64,000 nucleotides of DNA from an uncultured Chitinophaga sp. (GCF_946479755.1 NZ_CAMLHC010000033.1:19750-83749); one strand, 5' to 3'; positions 1-10,500 are shown, counted from the first letter of the stretch. Notes: a model not told the origin generated them from the sequence alone. A program made the numbers and translations.

Positions 1-82
1 CCACGTCGCCCTGCAGCAGTTGTTTTACTACAGCGGCGGCGTTGTCAGTGAGTTGCAGGGGGGCGGTAAATGTGGTAGCCAT
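1..82 (-). CDS. IscA/HesB-family iron-sulfur assembly protein (5' part)
   Basis: The first 27 codons of a minus-strand gene run off the left edge of the window. The start ATG is at 82-80. The N-terminus, with the segment PLQLTDNAAAVVKQLL, matches the opening strand and helix of A-type iron-sulfur carriers (IscA, SufA, ErpA, HesB), which pass Fe-S clusters to apoproteins. The cluster-binding cysteines lie further on in this family and are outside the window. The gene follows coaE by 70 bp on the same strand. The family call rests only on this N-terminus. Confidence 0.6.
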   Translation of the reverse strand, partial: MATTFTAPLQLTDNAAAVVKQLLQGDV

Positions 83-152
83 GGGCTTTTATTTTTTTTC
101 AAAGGTAGGGAAAAGCCGCAGGAGTAGGGGAGGTGGTATACGGAAGGTAACC

Positions 153-749
153 TCAGGTGGCGGCAGCCAGCTGCAGCAGCTGCTGATGAAGGGCCAGTAC
201 CTGTGGTATCACCAGTTGCTGTTCATCGTTTTGAATCACATAATCGCACAAACGCATTTTGATGCTTTCATCAATCTGTTTGTGCATACGGGCCAGCACC
301 TCTTCCCGGGTGACGTTGTCCCGCTTCATGACACGCAGGATACGCAGTGGCTGCGGGGCATACACGCCGATGATTTTATCGAGATAATGGAACGACTCTG
401 ATTCAAACAGCAGGGCGGCCTCTTTGAGCACGTAGGAAGCGGTCTGCTGACTGGCCCACAGGTTGGAATCGCGGATGGTGGCAGGATGCACCAGCGAATT
501 GAGCAGTGCCAGTTTTTCTTTGTCGTTAAAGACAATATTACCGAGGTATTTGCGGTTCAGGGCGCCGTGGGCGTCGTAGGTTTCCGGGCCGAAATGCTGC
601 CTGACGGCTGCTGCCAGCTCAGGGTCCCTGACCAGGATGTCTTTGGCGCGTTCGTCTGCGTAGTACACAGGAACGCCCAGGAGTTCAAATATCTTGCTGA
701 CGGTGCTTTTACCGGAACCGATACCGCCGGTGATGCCTACCTTTAACAT
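153..749 (-). CDS. coaE: Dephospho-CoA kinase
   Basis: CoaE phosphorylates the 3'-hydroxyl of dephospho-CoA, the last step of coenzyme A synthesis, in the cytoplasm. The 198-aa protein has the family's usual length and begins with beta strand LKVGIT and a P-loop GGIGSGKS (residues 8-15). The family's adenylate-side signature follows in the VYYADERAKDIL region, and LVHPATIRD appears mid-protein. It is the fourth gene of a minus-strand run nusB - DUF1573 - yajC - coaE, but a hairpin terminator lies between yajC and coaE, so it may have its own promoter. coaD, which catalyses the preceding step, is at 22556-23032. Confidence 0.95.
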   Translation of the reverse strand: MLKVGITGGIGSGKSTVSKIFELLGVPVYYADERAKDILVRDPELAAAVRQHFGPETYDAHGALNRKYLGNIVFNDKEKLALLNSLVHPATIRDSNLWASQQTASYVLKEAALLFESESFHYLDKIIGVYAPQPLRILRVMKRDNVTREEVLARMHKQIDESIKMRLCDYVIQNDEQQLVIPQVLALHQQLLQLAAAT

Positions 750-790
750 AAAATCCGGATAATTGGGTCTATATCGAAACTAAGGATAAA

Positions 791-821
791 AAAAATCCCG
801 GACATGACGGCCGGGATTTTT
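791..821 (-). terminator. Intrinsic terminator after yajC
   Basis: An 11-bp stem (AAAAATCCCGG at 791-801 pairing with CCGGGATTTTT at 811-821) with a 9-nt loop ends in a T run on both strands. It lies about 20 bp past the yajC stop. Confidence 0.85.
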
Positions 822-841
822 TTTACAGTATTGTATGTTAA

Positions 842-1189
842 TTACTTGGTTGCGGCCGTTTTCTGCTGTTGGGCAGAGGTGTATTCCATGCTGATGGCAG
901 AACGCTCGATCGTAAAGCTGGTACCAGGACTAACTTCCACTACCAGGGTGTTATCGTCGTTCATTTTTTTCACTTTACCGTGGATGCCGGCAATGGTCAC
1001 GATTTTATCACCTTCTTTCAGGTTGTCAATGAATTGTTTCTGTTGTTTGGCTTTCTTGGTCTGCGGACGGATCATAAAGAGCCACATGATCAGGATCATA
1101 CCGCCAAAAAACAGGATAGAAACCATTGGGCTACCGCCTTGCGCACCGCCTTGTGACGGCCCCATCAGTAAAATGTTCATGATGTTCAT
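842..1189 (-). CDS. yajC: Preprotein translocase accessory subunit YajC
   Basis: YajC is a small single-span inner-membrane protein that associates with the SecDF part of the Sec translocon. The 115-aa product has a glycine-rich N-terminus, one hydrophobic span at about residues 22-42 ending in the conserved MIRPQ motif, then a basic QTKKAKQQK stretch. A cytoplasmic domain with LKEGDKIVTIAGIHGKV follows, as in the family. It sits 36 bp after the DUF1573 lipoprotein gene, an order often seen in Bacteroidota. ATG codons at residues 1 and 4 are both possible starts. Confidence 0.93.
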   Translation of the reverse strand: MNIMNILLMGPSQGGAQGGSPMVSILFFGGMILIMWLFMIRPQTKKAKQQKQFIDNLKEGDKIVTIAGIHGKVKKMNDDNTLVVEVSPGTSFTIERSAISMEYTSAQQQKTAATK

Positions 1190-1225
1190 CGATAAATTGA
1201 TTTAAATAGTTTGCCTATACAGCGC

Positions 1226-1678
1226 TTATTTTGTGACAATATTACACTGGATCTTAGGGCCTACCTGATAACCACCGCCATTGTTGGTCCTGATGGATAT
1301 TTCTTTCTCGGTATAGCCGGATTTCCCATGACTGTCGAATATCACCTTCATAAAGCCGGACTCTCCCGGTTTGATGGGCTGTTTGGGCCATTCAGGCACC
1401 GTGCAGCCACAACTGGAGATAGCATCCTCGATAACCAGGGGCGCTTTACCGGTGTTGGTAAATTTAAAGGAATATTCCACCTTTTCACCCTGGGCGATGT
1501 CCCCGAAGTTATGCACCTTTTCTTCAAAAGTAAGATCAGATGCTTTGCCGGCTTCAGCAGTATTGCCGGAGGCGGCGGACTGACCGGCGGCAGCGGTTTG
1601 ATCGTTAGCCGGTTGGTTATTGTTACAGGCAGCCACTAAAAGGGTGCCGCAGGTAAGGAAAAAGAGCAGTGTTCTCAT
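1226..1678 (-). CDS. DUF1573-family lipoprotein
   Basis: The 150-aa product starts MRTLLFFLTCGTLLVAAC. This is a lipoprotein signal peptide with lipobox LVAAC (Cys18), so the mature protein should be lipid-anchored. After a Gln/Ala/Asn-rich linker comes an Ig-like DUF1573 domain: an FEEKVHNFGDI opening, FKFTNTGKAPLVI, then SSCGCTVPEWPKQPIKPGESG. The CGC pair is typical of this family. Its molecular function is not established. An upstream in-frame ATG at 1762 would extend into nusB and remove the signal peptide from the N-terminus, so 1678 is preferred. A TATTTTTA -7-like element lies 19 bp upstream of the start. Confidence 0.85.
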   Translation of the reverse strand: MRTLLFFLTCGTLLVAACNNNQPANDQTAAAGQSAASGNTAEAGKASDLTFEEKVHNFGDIAQGEKVEYSFKFTNTGKAPLVIEDAISSCGCTVPEWPKQPIKPGESGFMKVIFDSHGKSGYTEKEISIRTNNGGGYQVGPKIQCNIVTK

Positions 1679-1715
1679 AATGGTGTTGTTTTGGCCTAAA
1701 AATACTGCTTTCCAC

Positions 1716-2645
1716 TTACTTTTTCGGACGGTCCTGTTTTTGCACCAGCGACTCTTTTTCAAGGTCTTTCAGGATGTTGTCCAGGATACCGTTGATGAAC
1801 TGACCGCTTTGTGGCGTGCTGTAGGCCTTGGCCAGGTCAATGTATTCGTTGATGGTCACTTTGGTCGGAATGGTCGGGAAATAGAGGAATTCACACACGC
1901 CCATTTCCATCAGCAACATGTCCACCGCCGCGATACGCTCCGGGTCCCAGTTCTGCAACTTGGGTTTGATCAGCTCCAGGCAGTATTCCTTTTTGTCGTT
2001 GACCGTCAGCAACAGCTCCCGCGCATAGTCCAGTTTCTCTTTGCTGATCAGTTGCAGGAAGTTGAACAGATGCGGCTTGTTGAAATAGTTGCCCAGCAGA
2101 ATCGCCATCATCTCCTCGTCATCACTCCAGTGCAGGAAGGTGTCTTCCATATGCTGTACAAACAGCTCACTTTTGGCCAGTACTTCTTTATAGATATATT
2201 CCAGGATCTCTTTTTCGCCTGCTTTGGTGCGGGTTTCGTCCGCAATGTAAGCTTTGTAGGCGTCGGAGGCGACCAGTATATTATAAAGCTTTCTGATCAG
2301 GTCGGTATCTGTCAGCTGGCGCATTTTCCACTGTTCCAGATTTACCTGAAAGCCTTTGTCGTTTGTTATCTGATAAATGAATTCATTGCCTGCGATTTTT
2401 GTATTCACCCGCAGGTCCTCGGCAGAGGGTAAGTGTTTGGAAGCACGTGTCTGGGCATCAGTTTCCGCATATTGCGCCACCTGTACCACCGAATAAAGTA
2501 AGTAGGTAAAGATCTGGCAGGTCTGGTCCAGCTTCTCGTTCAGAAGCCTGGTAGCCGTGCCCGGCTTAATATTGCTTTGCTCCATCGTTTCCAGGGCATA
2601 AAGTGTTTGCATTACCTTCACCCGGATATTTCTTCTACTGATCAT
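1716..2645 (-). CDS. nusB: Transcription antitermination factor NusB
   Basis: NusB binds boxA RNA together with S10 and supports rRNA antitermination. The protein begins MISRRNIRVKVMQTLYALE, the standard start of the NusB fold. Its C-terminal part, WDPERIAAVDMLLMEMGVCEF then PTKVTINEYIDLAKAYS, is the conserved NusB core with the NEYIDLAK helix. At 309 aa it is about twice the length of the proteobacterial protein. The extra helical segment in the middle is the usual arrangement in Bacteroidota. It is the first gene of the minus-strand run and is divergent from groES. Confidence 0.93.
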   Translation of the reverse strand: MISRRNIRVKVMQTLYALETMEQSNIKPGTATRLLNEKLDQTCQIFTYLLYSVVQVAQYAETDAQTRASKHLPSAEDLRVNTKIAGNEFIYQITNDKGFQVNLEQWKMRQLTDTDLIRKLYNILVASDAYKAYIADETRTKAGEKEILEYIYKEVLAKSELFVQHMEDTFLHWSDDEEMMAILLGNYFNKPHLFNFLQLISKEKLDYARELLLTVNDKKEYCLELIKPKLQNWDPERIAAVDMLLMEMGVCEFLYFPTIPTKVTINEYIDLAKAYSTPQSGQFINGILDNILKDLEKESLVQKQDRPKK

Positions 2646-2673
2646 CGTATAAAAAAGAACTGGTATAAGGGCG

Positions 2674-2706
2674 CAAAACTAGACAAAAAATTGGATATTT
2701 GACCAA
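2674..2706 (-). promoter_or_regulatory. Probable nusB promoter
   Basis: Reading the minus strand, a perfect -7 element TAGTTTTG (2681-2674) lies 28 bp before the nusB ATG. A TTG (2706-2704) lies 22 bp upstream of it. The spacing is longer than in the best promoters of this window, so the -33 assignment is weak. Confidence 0.45.
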
Positions 2707-2793
2707 TTGGTCGTTGGGATATTTAGGCTTTTATGGATCAAATACCTAAATCTTAAATGCCGGGCTGTCATTTTTTCCTGTTCCTTGTCATGA

Positions 2794-2825
2794 TTTGTCA
2801 GTGATTAAAGCCTGTATTACATTTG
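2794..2825 (+). promoter_or_regulatory. groES-groEL promoter (TTTG-N20-TACATTTG)
   Basis: TTTG at 2794-2797 and TACATTTG at 2818-2825 are separated by 20 bp. This is a full match to the Bacteroidota primary sigma consensus (-33 TTTG, -7 TAnnTTTG). It gives a leader of about 90 nt before groES. No CIRCE-type inverted repeat is present, so heat control, if any, does not appear to use HrcA here. Confidence 0.8.
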
Positions 2826-2919
2826 CAATCTGCAATTTTGACTATAAAAGCGCCTTGGCATAATTCTCGTGGCAGGGAGCATTCACAATTCAAACTACTT
2901 TCTTTAAATAAAAACTACT

Positions 2920-3201
2920 ATGGCTAAGAAATTAAGTATTAAACCATTAGCTGACAGGATTATCGTAAAACCTGCAGCCGCTGAAGAGAAAACCGCTGGT
3001 GGTATCATCATCCCGGATACTGCAAAGGAAAAACCCGTTAAAGGAACCGTGGTAGCCGCCGGTCCTGGTAAAAAAGACGAGCCGGTGACTGTAAAAGTAG
3101 GTGACACCGTTCTGTATGGTAAATACTCCGGTCAGGAACTGCCGATCGACGGTGAAGACTACCTGATCATGAGAGAATCCGATATCCTGGCCATCGTTTA
3201 A
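2920..3201 (+). CDS. groES: Co-chaperonin GroES
   Basis: GroES caps the GroEL chamber as a heptameric lid. The 93-aa protein has the full family layout: [11 protein letters not shown] at the start, the mobile loop with [18 protein letters not shown] (about residues 24-41), [23 protein letters not shown] and a terminal [15 protein letters not shown]. It is followed by groEL after 56 bp, and the pair forms one transcription unit from the promoter at 2794 to the terminator at 4918. Confidence 0.98.
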   Translation: MAKKLSIKPLADRIIVKPAAAEEKTAGGIIIPDTAKEKPVKGTVVAAGPGKKDEPVTVKVGDTVLYGKYSGQELPIDGEDYLIMRESDILAIV

Positions 3202-3251
3202 TAACAGCCGGTTTGTGTTATTGTAAAAACTAATCTTTTAAATATCCTTAG

Positions 3252-4895
<1,644 letters not shown>

Positions 4896-4917
4896 TCAGT
4901 CTTATTACCATAAAAAG

Positions 4918-4951
4918 AAACTCCCGCAGGTCCTTCTGCGGGAGTTTTTTT
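4918..4951 (+). terminator. Intrinsic terminator after groEL
   Basis: AAACTCCCGCAG (4918-4929) pairs with CTGCGGGAGTTT (4936-4947), loop of 6 nt, followed by a T run. It lies 22 bp past the groEL stop. Confidence 0.9.
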
Positions 4952-5020
4952 ATCTTGTAACTTTACCGCCGGTATTGCGTTACACTGATAACTCTGGTAA
5001 TTAAATCAACTCACAACTGA

Positions 5021-5503
5021 ATGAAGTTATTGCTGAAAATAGCCCTGGCCTGCCTGCCGGTACTCACCCTGCTCTCCTGCTCCAAAAAAGCAGACGACAT
5101 GGCCCCGATGGACGCCGCGGAAACAGATACACGCATCCAACAATATCTCTTTGCCCACAACGAAATCGCCGTACGTGACCCGTCCGGACTGTACTACCGC
5201 ATTTATGCGCCCGGAGACAGCGTTCACTTCGTGAAATCTACGTCCGTTGTTTATGTCAACTATTCCAATCAACTGATCGACGGTACCATCGTAGACGCCT
5301 CTTTCGATGTGACCAACTTCAACAACCGGGAACTGAAAAATCATATTCCCGCCTGGCAGATAGGACTGGCCAAAATCTCCAAAGGAGGTAAAATCCGGAT
5401 GTATATCCCGCCATACCTCGCTTTCGGCAGCATGGGCGTGCCCGACATCATCCCACCCAACGCCATCCTCATCTCCGAGGTGGAACTGGTGGATATCAAA
5501 TAG
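5021..5503 (+). CDS. FKBP-type peptidyl-prolyl isomerase-like lipoprotein (divergent copy)
   Basis: The 160-aa product has a lipoprotein signal with lipobox LLSC (Cys20), so it should be a lipid-anchored envelope protein. The C-terminal half has FKBP features: the VVYVNYSNQLIDG strand, AWQIGLAKISKGGKIRMYIPPYLAFG and a closing ILISEVELVDI. Compared with canonical FKBPs the usual FDSS segment is replaced by VDASF, and the LAYG tyrosine is Phe. Isomerase activity is therefore doubtful while the fold is likely kept. It is followed by a paralogue 38 bp downstream and probably co-transcribed with it. Confidence 0.8.
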   Translation: MKLLLKIALACLPVLTLLSCSKKADDMAPMDAAETDTRIQQYLFAHNEIAVRDPSGLYYRIYAPGDSVHFVKSTSVVYVNYSNQLIDGTIVDASFDVTNFNNRELKNHIPAWQIGLAKISKGGKIRMYIPPYLAFGSMGVPDIIPPNAILISEVELVDIK

Positions 5504-5541
5504 ATTTTTTTGTGTAACTATAAAATCCAAATATCAACGGA

Positions 5542-6018
5542 ATGAAGAAAGTTTTTTTACTGGGAGGGTTAGGCCTCGCTTTACTGGCAGCCTGCTCTAA
5601 AAAAGACAATACGCCGCAGTACGATGCCATCAAACAATTCGATGCTGACAGTGTAACGATTGTCAATTACCTGAAAACCAACAACATCACCGCCTCCCAC
5701 GATCCGAGGGGTATCTTCTGGCAGATCATCGACAGCGGCGATCTGGCCAACAAACCCACGCCCACCAGCAACGTGACCGTGAAATACGCCGGTACCTTCC
5801 TCGACGGAAAAACTTTCGACAGCAATGACAACGCCAGCTTCGACCTGAACCGTGTTATCGACGGCTGGACCATCGGTATCCCCAAGATCGGTAAAGGCGG
5901 GCGCATCAAGCTGTTCCTGCCCTCCATCTACGCCTACGGCCCCTACGCCAACAACGGCATCCCGGCCAACTCCGTGCTGCTGTTCGACGTCACACTGAAA
6001 GATCTCGTTAAAAAATAA
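5542..6018 (+). CDS. FKBP-type peptidyl-prolyl cis-trans isomerase lipoprotein
   Basis: The 158-aa product has a signal peptide with lipobox LLAAC (Cys19). Its FKBP domain keeps the key signature: VKYAGTFLDGKTFDS, the pocket-floor Trp in DGWTIGIPKIGKGG, then YAYGPYANNGIPANSVLLFDVTLKDL. Unlike its upstream neighbour, it retains the FD and YAYG motifs, so activity is plausible. It is likely an envelope folding factor. The pair looks like a local duplication and ends at a terminator at 6026. Confidence 0.88.
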   Translation: MKKVFLLGGLGLALLAACSKKDNTPQYDAIKQFDADSVTIVNYLKTNNITASHDPRGIFWQIIDSGDLANKPTPTSNVTVKYAGTFLDGKTFDSNDNASFDLNRVIDGWTIGIPKIGKGGRIKLFLPSIYAYGPYANNGIPANSVLLFDVTLKDLVKK

Positions 6019-6025
6019 TTTTCCG

Positions 6026-6057
6026 GGGCTGGCCTGACAGGTCAGCCCTTTTAATTT
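6026..6057 (+). terminator. Intrinsic terminator after the FKBP pair
   Basis: GGGCTGGCCTG (6026-6036) and CAGGTCAGCCC (6038-6048) form a near-perfect hairpin eight bases past the stop, followed by TTTTAATTT. Confidence 0.8.
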
Positions 6058-6156
6058 CCCGTCACAGCGGCTGTATACAGAAATCGTTAAATAACAAAAT
6101 CCGTAAACAGCTGAATAGGTAAAATGCCCTACTTTTACAGGTAAATCAATAATGTA

Positions 6157-7584
6157 GTGGCACACGAATGTATCTCCGTTTTCGACATCTTTAAGATTGG
6201 CATTGGTCCGTCCAGCTCCCATACTTTAGGCCCCTGGAGGGCCGCCCAACGTTTCCTCCGCGAACTGGAAGCCGCCGGTAAACTCCCTGCCGTTACCGGC
6301 TTACAGGTACTGCTTTATGGCTCCCTCGCCAAAACCGGTCATGGCCACGGTACCGATATCGCTGTGCTGCTGGGACTCTGCGGCGATGACCCCGTTACCT
6401 TCGACGTTAATAAAATCAACGATAAAATCGACGACCTGCGCCGCACCCGTAAAATGATGCTGGCCGGTAAATACGAAATAGATTTTGACCCGGTGGAAGA
6501 CATTGAATTCCTCTTCGAGGAATCCCTGCCATTCCACCCCAACGCCCTCGTATTCCTCGTTACCTTCGCCGATGGCGATAAACGGGCGGCTACCTATTAT
6601 TCCATCGGTGGCGGATTCGTAGTACAGGAAGGCGAAATAGGCGGCGGCACCACCTCGGTGGACCTGCCTTTTCCCATCGATACGGCCAGGCAACTGCTGC
6701 AGTTCTGCATCAAGACCGGCTTCAGCATCTCCGAACTGGTGATGGAAAATGAACTGGCCTGGAGACCGGAAGCGGAAACCCGCGCCGGCGTGCTCAATAT
6801 CTGGCGCGTAATGCAGGAATGCACCTACCGCGGCTGCCATACCACCGGTGAACTGCCGGGCGGCCTCAAAGTAGCCCGCCGCGCCGCAGCACTCAATAAA
6901 AAACTGCTGAAAGGCCGCACCTATACCGACTATGCCTCCTGGATAGAAGCCATCCGCGCCGGTGGTGCACACTTCACCTATACACTCGACTGGGTGAGCT
7001 GCTTCGCCCTTGCCGTCAATGAAGAAAACGCCTCTTTCGGCCGCGTAGTCACAGCGCCCACCAACGGCGCCGCAGGCGTGATACCCGCCGTGCTGCAGTA
7101 TTACATCGCCTTCTGCGATGGGCTTCACGACGATAAGATCATGCAGTTCCTGCTTACCGCCTCCGAAATCGGCAGCATCTTCAAAAAACGTTCTACCATC
7201 TCCGCCGCGATGGGCGGATGCCAGGCGGAAATAGGCGTTTCCTCCGCCATGGCCGCAGCAGCGCTGACAGAATGCCTCGGCGGCTCCCAACGGCAGGTGC
7301 TGATGGCCGCTGAAATAGCCATGGAACACCACCTCGGCCTTACCTGCGATCCTATCGGCGGACTGGTGCAGATCCCCTGCATTGAAAGGAACACCATGGG
7401 CGCCATCAAAGCCATCACGGCCTCCCAGCTGGCGCTGCAAAGCAACCCGGAACTGGCCAAAGTATCCCTCGACGCCGTGGTCAAAACCATGTGGGACACC
7501 GCGCTGGACATGAACTCCAAATACAAGGAAACCTCCGACGGCGGACTCGCGGTCAACATCCCGATCAGCCTCAGCGAATGCTAA
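6157..7584 (+). CDS. sdaA: L-serine ammonia-lyase, iron-sulfur dependent, single chain
   Basis: The enzyme deaminates L-serine to pyruvate and ammonia using a [4Fe-4S] cluster. The 475-aa chain carries both family domains. The N-terminal beta domain has [12 protein letters not shown] at about residues 15-26, and the catalytic alpha domain has [18 protein letters not shown] near 299-316. Three likely cluster cysteines are seen: C355 in [10 protein letters not shown]397 in LTCDPIGG and C408 in IPCIERN. The start is GTG at 6157; the ATG five bases earlier runs directly into TAG. Upstream TACTTTTA resembles a -7 element. The gene stands alone between a terminator and a stem-loop region. Confidence 0.93.
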   Translation: MAHECISVFDIFKIGIGPSSSHTLGPWRAAQRFLRELEAAGKLPAVTGLQVLLYGSLAKTGHGHGTDIAVLLGLCGDDPVTFDVNKINDKIDDLRRTRKMMLAGKYEIDFDPVEDIEFLFEESLPFHPNALVFLVTFADGDKRAATYYSIGGGFVVQEGEIGGGTTSVDLPFPIDTARQLLQFCIKTGFSISELVMENELAWRPEAETRAGVLNIWRVMQECTYRGCHTTGELPGGLKVARRAAALNKKLLKGRTYTDYASWIEAIRAGGAHFTYTLDWVSCFALAVNEENASFGRVVTAPTNGAAGVIPAVLQYYIAFCDGLHDDKIMQFLLTASEIGSIFKKRSTISAAMGGCQAEIGVSSAMAAAALTECLGGSQRQVLMAAEIAMEHHLGLTCDPIGGLVQIPCIERNTMGAIKAITASQLALQSNPELAKVSLDAVVKTMWDTALDMNSKYKETSDGGLAVNIPISLSEC

Positions 7585-7591
7585 TATAAAA

Positions 7592-7695
7592 TACGGAAAC
7601 AGCGGTACAGGGAGCAGGATTTTAAATATGTTTATATTAAGAAAGAAACATATTTTCGTTTTGCGCTCAGTACCGCAATTCGTAATCCGTATTTT
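7592..7695. repeat. Nested intergenic stem-loop
   Basis: Outer arms AATACGGA...GCGGTAC (7592-7615 region) and GTACCGC...ATCCGTATT (7670-7692 region) are complementary with small bulges. An inner pair AAATATGTTT / AAACATATTT lies in the loop. The right arm contains an AATTCGTAATCCGTA motif shared with the inverted repeats at 18406 and 23480. It may terminate sdaA transcription or lie in the leader of the next gene. Confidence 0.5.
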
Positions 7696-7698
7696 TTT

Positions 7699-10500
7699 AT
7701 GCGTCACTACTTCTGGCTCCTGTTATTGTCAACTTCCGCCGCCGCCCAACAATTCGGGGGAAACCCTCCTTCCCTGAAATGGCAACAGATCAATACCGAT
7801 ACTGTCCGCGTGATCTTCCCGAAAGGCATGAGCCAGCAAGGGGAACGTGTAGCCAATATCGTTACCTGGCTGAATAAAAATACCCGCTCCTCTATCGGTC
7901 CGCTGGAAAGGAAAGTGGACATCGTACTGCAAAACCAGACCATGCAGTCCAACGGATACGTACAGCTGGGGCCTTTCCGCTCCGAATTCTACCTGGCCCC
8001 GTCTCCCACATCGCAGGACCTGGGCTCTCTCAACTGGACGGAGCAACTGGCGCTCCACGAATACCGCCACGTATTGCAGAATATGAACTTCCGGCAGGGA
8101 GTGTCTAAAGTGTTTTCCTGGCTGGGCGGGCAACTGGGACAGGCCGCAGCTACCAATATCGCCGTCCCCAACTGGTTCTGGGAAGGCGACGCCGTGATCA
8201 ACGAAACCGTTTTCAGTCCGCAGGGGAGAGGCCGGCTGCCGGCTTTCTTCGACGGCTTCCGCGCCCTGTCGCTGGAAGACAAGCGCTACACCTACATGAA
8301 AATCCGCAACGGCTCCTACCGCGATTTCATCCCCGACCACTACCCGCTGGGCTATCTGCTGGCTACCTACGGCCGCAACCACTACGGCGACGATTTCTGG
8401 AAAGGCGTCACCAGCGACGCGGTCCGCTATCGTGGCGTTTTTTATCCTTTCTCCCAAAGCCTGAAAAAACGCACCGGTAAAAATATCACCGCCTTCTATA
8501 ACGCCATGCTGGCAGAATACCAGCCACAGTGGAACCAATACGCGGCCCGCCCGGACACGACGCCGGCAGTACCGGTCACCGCTTCCGGCCGCACCGTTAC
8601 CAACTACAAATATGTGTATGCCGCCGGTCCGGGTGAATGGATCGTCCTGAAAGACGCCTATAATAAAGTGCCGGGCATCTACCGCCTGCGCAGCAACGGC
8701 GACGAGCAACTGCTGGTAAGGCCGGGCATTGTTTACAACGATTTCTTCAGTTACCGCAACCAGCGCATAGTATGGGCCGCCGCCCGCTTCGACGCCCGCT
8801 GGGGCTGGAAAAACTACTCCGTCATCAGGGTGCATGACAACACCAGCGGCCATACGAAAACAGTGTCTCCCCGCGGGAAGTTCTTCTCACCGGATATCAG
8901 CGCCGACGGCCGGCAGATAGTCGCGGCGTCCATTACCCCTGACATGCGCTACAGCCTGCAGGTGATCAGCGCCGCCACCGGCGACATAGAGAAGGTGCTG
9001 CCCAATCCCGACAACTGGTACTACACCTTTCCCCGCTTCACAGCGGACGACAAGGCGGTGATCAGCGCCGTCCGTAATGAACGCGGTGAAATGGCCCTTA
9101 TACAACAATCACTGCTGACCGGCGAAGCCACACCGCTCACACCCTTTAGTTATGTAGTGCTGGGAATACCGGCCGTGCAGGGGGATACGGTATATTTCAC
9201 CGCTTCTGCCCGCGACGTAAACAACGTATATGCCATGACGTTGTCCGACCGGAAAACGTATGAAATTACAGACAGGGGCAACAGCGCGTTGCATATGGCC
9301 CCATCGCCGCAACAGGACAGCCTTGTGTTCAGCGAGTTTACCACCGCTGGCTACCGCCTGTACCGCACACCGCTGAAAACAGCCTGGAAAGAAATGCCGG
9401 TGGCACAGTCGCAGCACAGTAAATGGCTGCAGCCCGCTGCTACAGAAAGCGCCAACACGCTGGACATCGTACCGCACGATTCCCTGCCGGTAAGGAAATA
9501 CCGGCTGTTTACCCGCCCCTTCAACTTCCACAGCTGGGTGCCATCCTTCAATGATCCCAATTACAGCATCTCATTGTTGGGTGAAAATATCCTCAATACC
9601 ACCAACACTTCCATCGGGTACAACTATAACCGGAATGAAGGGTACTCCGATGTGAGCGCCAGCTTCACGTTTGGCGGATGGTTTCCCTACCTGAACACCG
9701 GCGTGGACTATATCTTCAACCGCAATACCGTGGTGCCGAACCTCGGCCGCATCTACTGGAATGAGCTGACCTGGCATGCCGGGCTGTCTGTTCCGCTGAA
9801 CCTGTCCTCCGGGCTGTTCAGCCGTAGCCTGTTAATCGGGAGTGACTACAATATCCTGCACCGTTATCCGCAGGGTAACTTTAAATTCAGAAATGACAAC
9901 CTGCAGTACCTGAGCAGCCGGCTGCTCTTCAATAACATGCGGGTCAAAGCCAAACAAAATATCTATAGCCATTTCGGGCAGTATGTGGCGTTGTATTACA
10001 ACCACTCGCTGGGCAGTCCGTTTGCCACGCAGTTCTATGGCCGCATAGACCAATATCTCCCGGGGTTCTCCCGGAACCATAACATCGTGTTGCAGGCGGC
10101 TTTCCAGCAACGCGACCAGGATTTCAACTATACTTTCACCGACAATTTCGTATATGCCAGAGGGTACAATACGCCTTTCTATGACCGGGTATATAAGCTG
10201 GGGGCCAACTATCATCTGCCATTGGCGTATCCTGACTGGGGCTTTGCGCAGATCCTCTATTTCAGCCGTGCCCGGGGCAACCTGTTCTATGACTACAGCG
10301 TAGCAAGGGATTTTGTGAACAACAGGAACAACCGATATACGTCCGCCGGTGCGGAACTTTTCCTGGATACACGTATTGGCAACACGCTGCCGTTTACCTG
10401 TGGAGTGCGGTTCAGCCACCTGTTTGACAAAGACCCGAAAGACAATGCGCAGAACAGGGTAGATTTTATTGTGCCGTTACAGCAGCTGTTTAACTATTGA
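7699..10500 (+). CDS. Predicted exported gluzincin-type metalloprotease with beta-propeller and C-terminal barrel-like region
   Basis: This 933-aa protein has a signal peptide (cleavage likely after AAAQ, about residue 17). Residues 110-170 carry a zinc-protease-like core: HEYRH at 120-124 (HExxH form) and a downstream Glu in NWFWEGDA (E162), the spacing and context of gluzincins. Residues about 300-590 contain repeated strands typical of TolB/WD40-like propellers (for example IYRLRSNGDEQLL, DNWYYTFPRFTADDKAVIS). The last 320 residues are rich in aromatic-flanked alternating strands (GYNYNRNEGYSDV, DTRIGNTLPF) as in outer-membrane barrels. I recognise no named family for the whole architecture. 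It probably sits at the outer membrane; substrate unknown. Confidence 0.7.
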   Translation: MRHYFWLLLLSTSAAAQQFGGNPPSLKWQQINTDTVRVIFPKGMSQQGERVANIVTWLNKNTRSSIGPLERKVDIVLQNQTMQSNGYVQLGPFRSEFYLAPSPTSQDLGSLNWTEQLALHEYRHVLQNMNFRQGVSKVFSWLGGQLGQAAATNIAVPNWFWEGDAVINETVFSPQGRGRLPAFFDGFRALSLEDKRYTYMKIRNGSYRDFIPDHYPLGYLLATYGRNHYGDDFWKGVTSDAVRYRGVFYPFSQSLKKRTGKNITAFYNAMLAEYQPQWNQYAARPDTTPAVPVTASGRTVTNYKYVYAAGPGEWIVLKDAYNKVPGIYRLRSNGDEQLLVRPGIVYNDFFSYRNQRIVWAAARFDARWGWKNYSVIRVHDNTSGHTKTVSPRGKFFSPDISADGRQIVAASITPDMRYSLQVISAATGDIEKVLPNPDNWYYTFPRFTADDKAVISAVRNERGEMALIQQSLLTGEATPLTPFSYVVLGIPAVQGDTVYFTASARDVNNVYAMTLSDRKTYEITDRGNSALHMAPSPQQDSLVFSEFTTAGYRLYRTPLKTAWKEMPVAQSQHSKWLQPAATESANTLDIVPHDSLPVRKYRLFTRPFNFHSWVPSFNDPNYSISLLGENILNTTNTSIGYNYNRNEGYSDVSASFTFGGWFPYLNTGVDYIFNRNTVVPNLGRIYWNELTWHAGLSVPLNLSSGLFSRSLLIGSDYNILHRYPQGNFKFRNDNLQYLSSRLLFNNMRVKAKQNIYSHFGQYVALYYNHSLGSPFATQFYGRIDQYLPGFSRNHNIVLQAAFQQRDQDFNYTFTDNFVYARGYNTPFYDRVYKLGANYHLPLAYPDWGFAQILYFSRARGNLFYDYSVARDFVNNRNNRYTSAGAELFLDTRIGNTLPFTCGVRFSHLFDKDPKDNAQNRVDFIVPLQQLFNY

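Noticed and set aside
2646..2919. CIRCE element upstream of groES
   Set aside because: No TTAGCACTC-N9-GAGTGCTAA-like inverted repeat is present; only a housekeeping-type promoter is seen.
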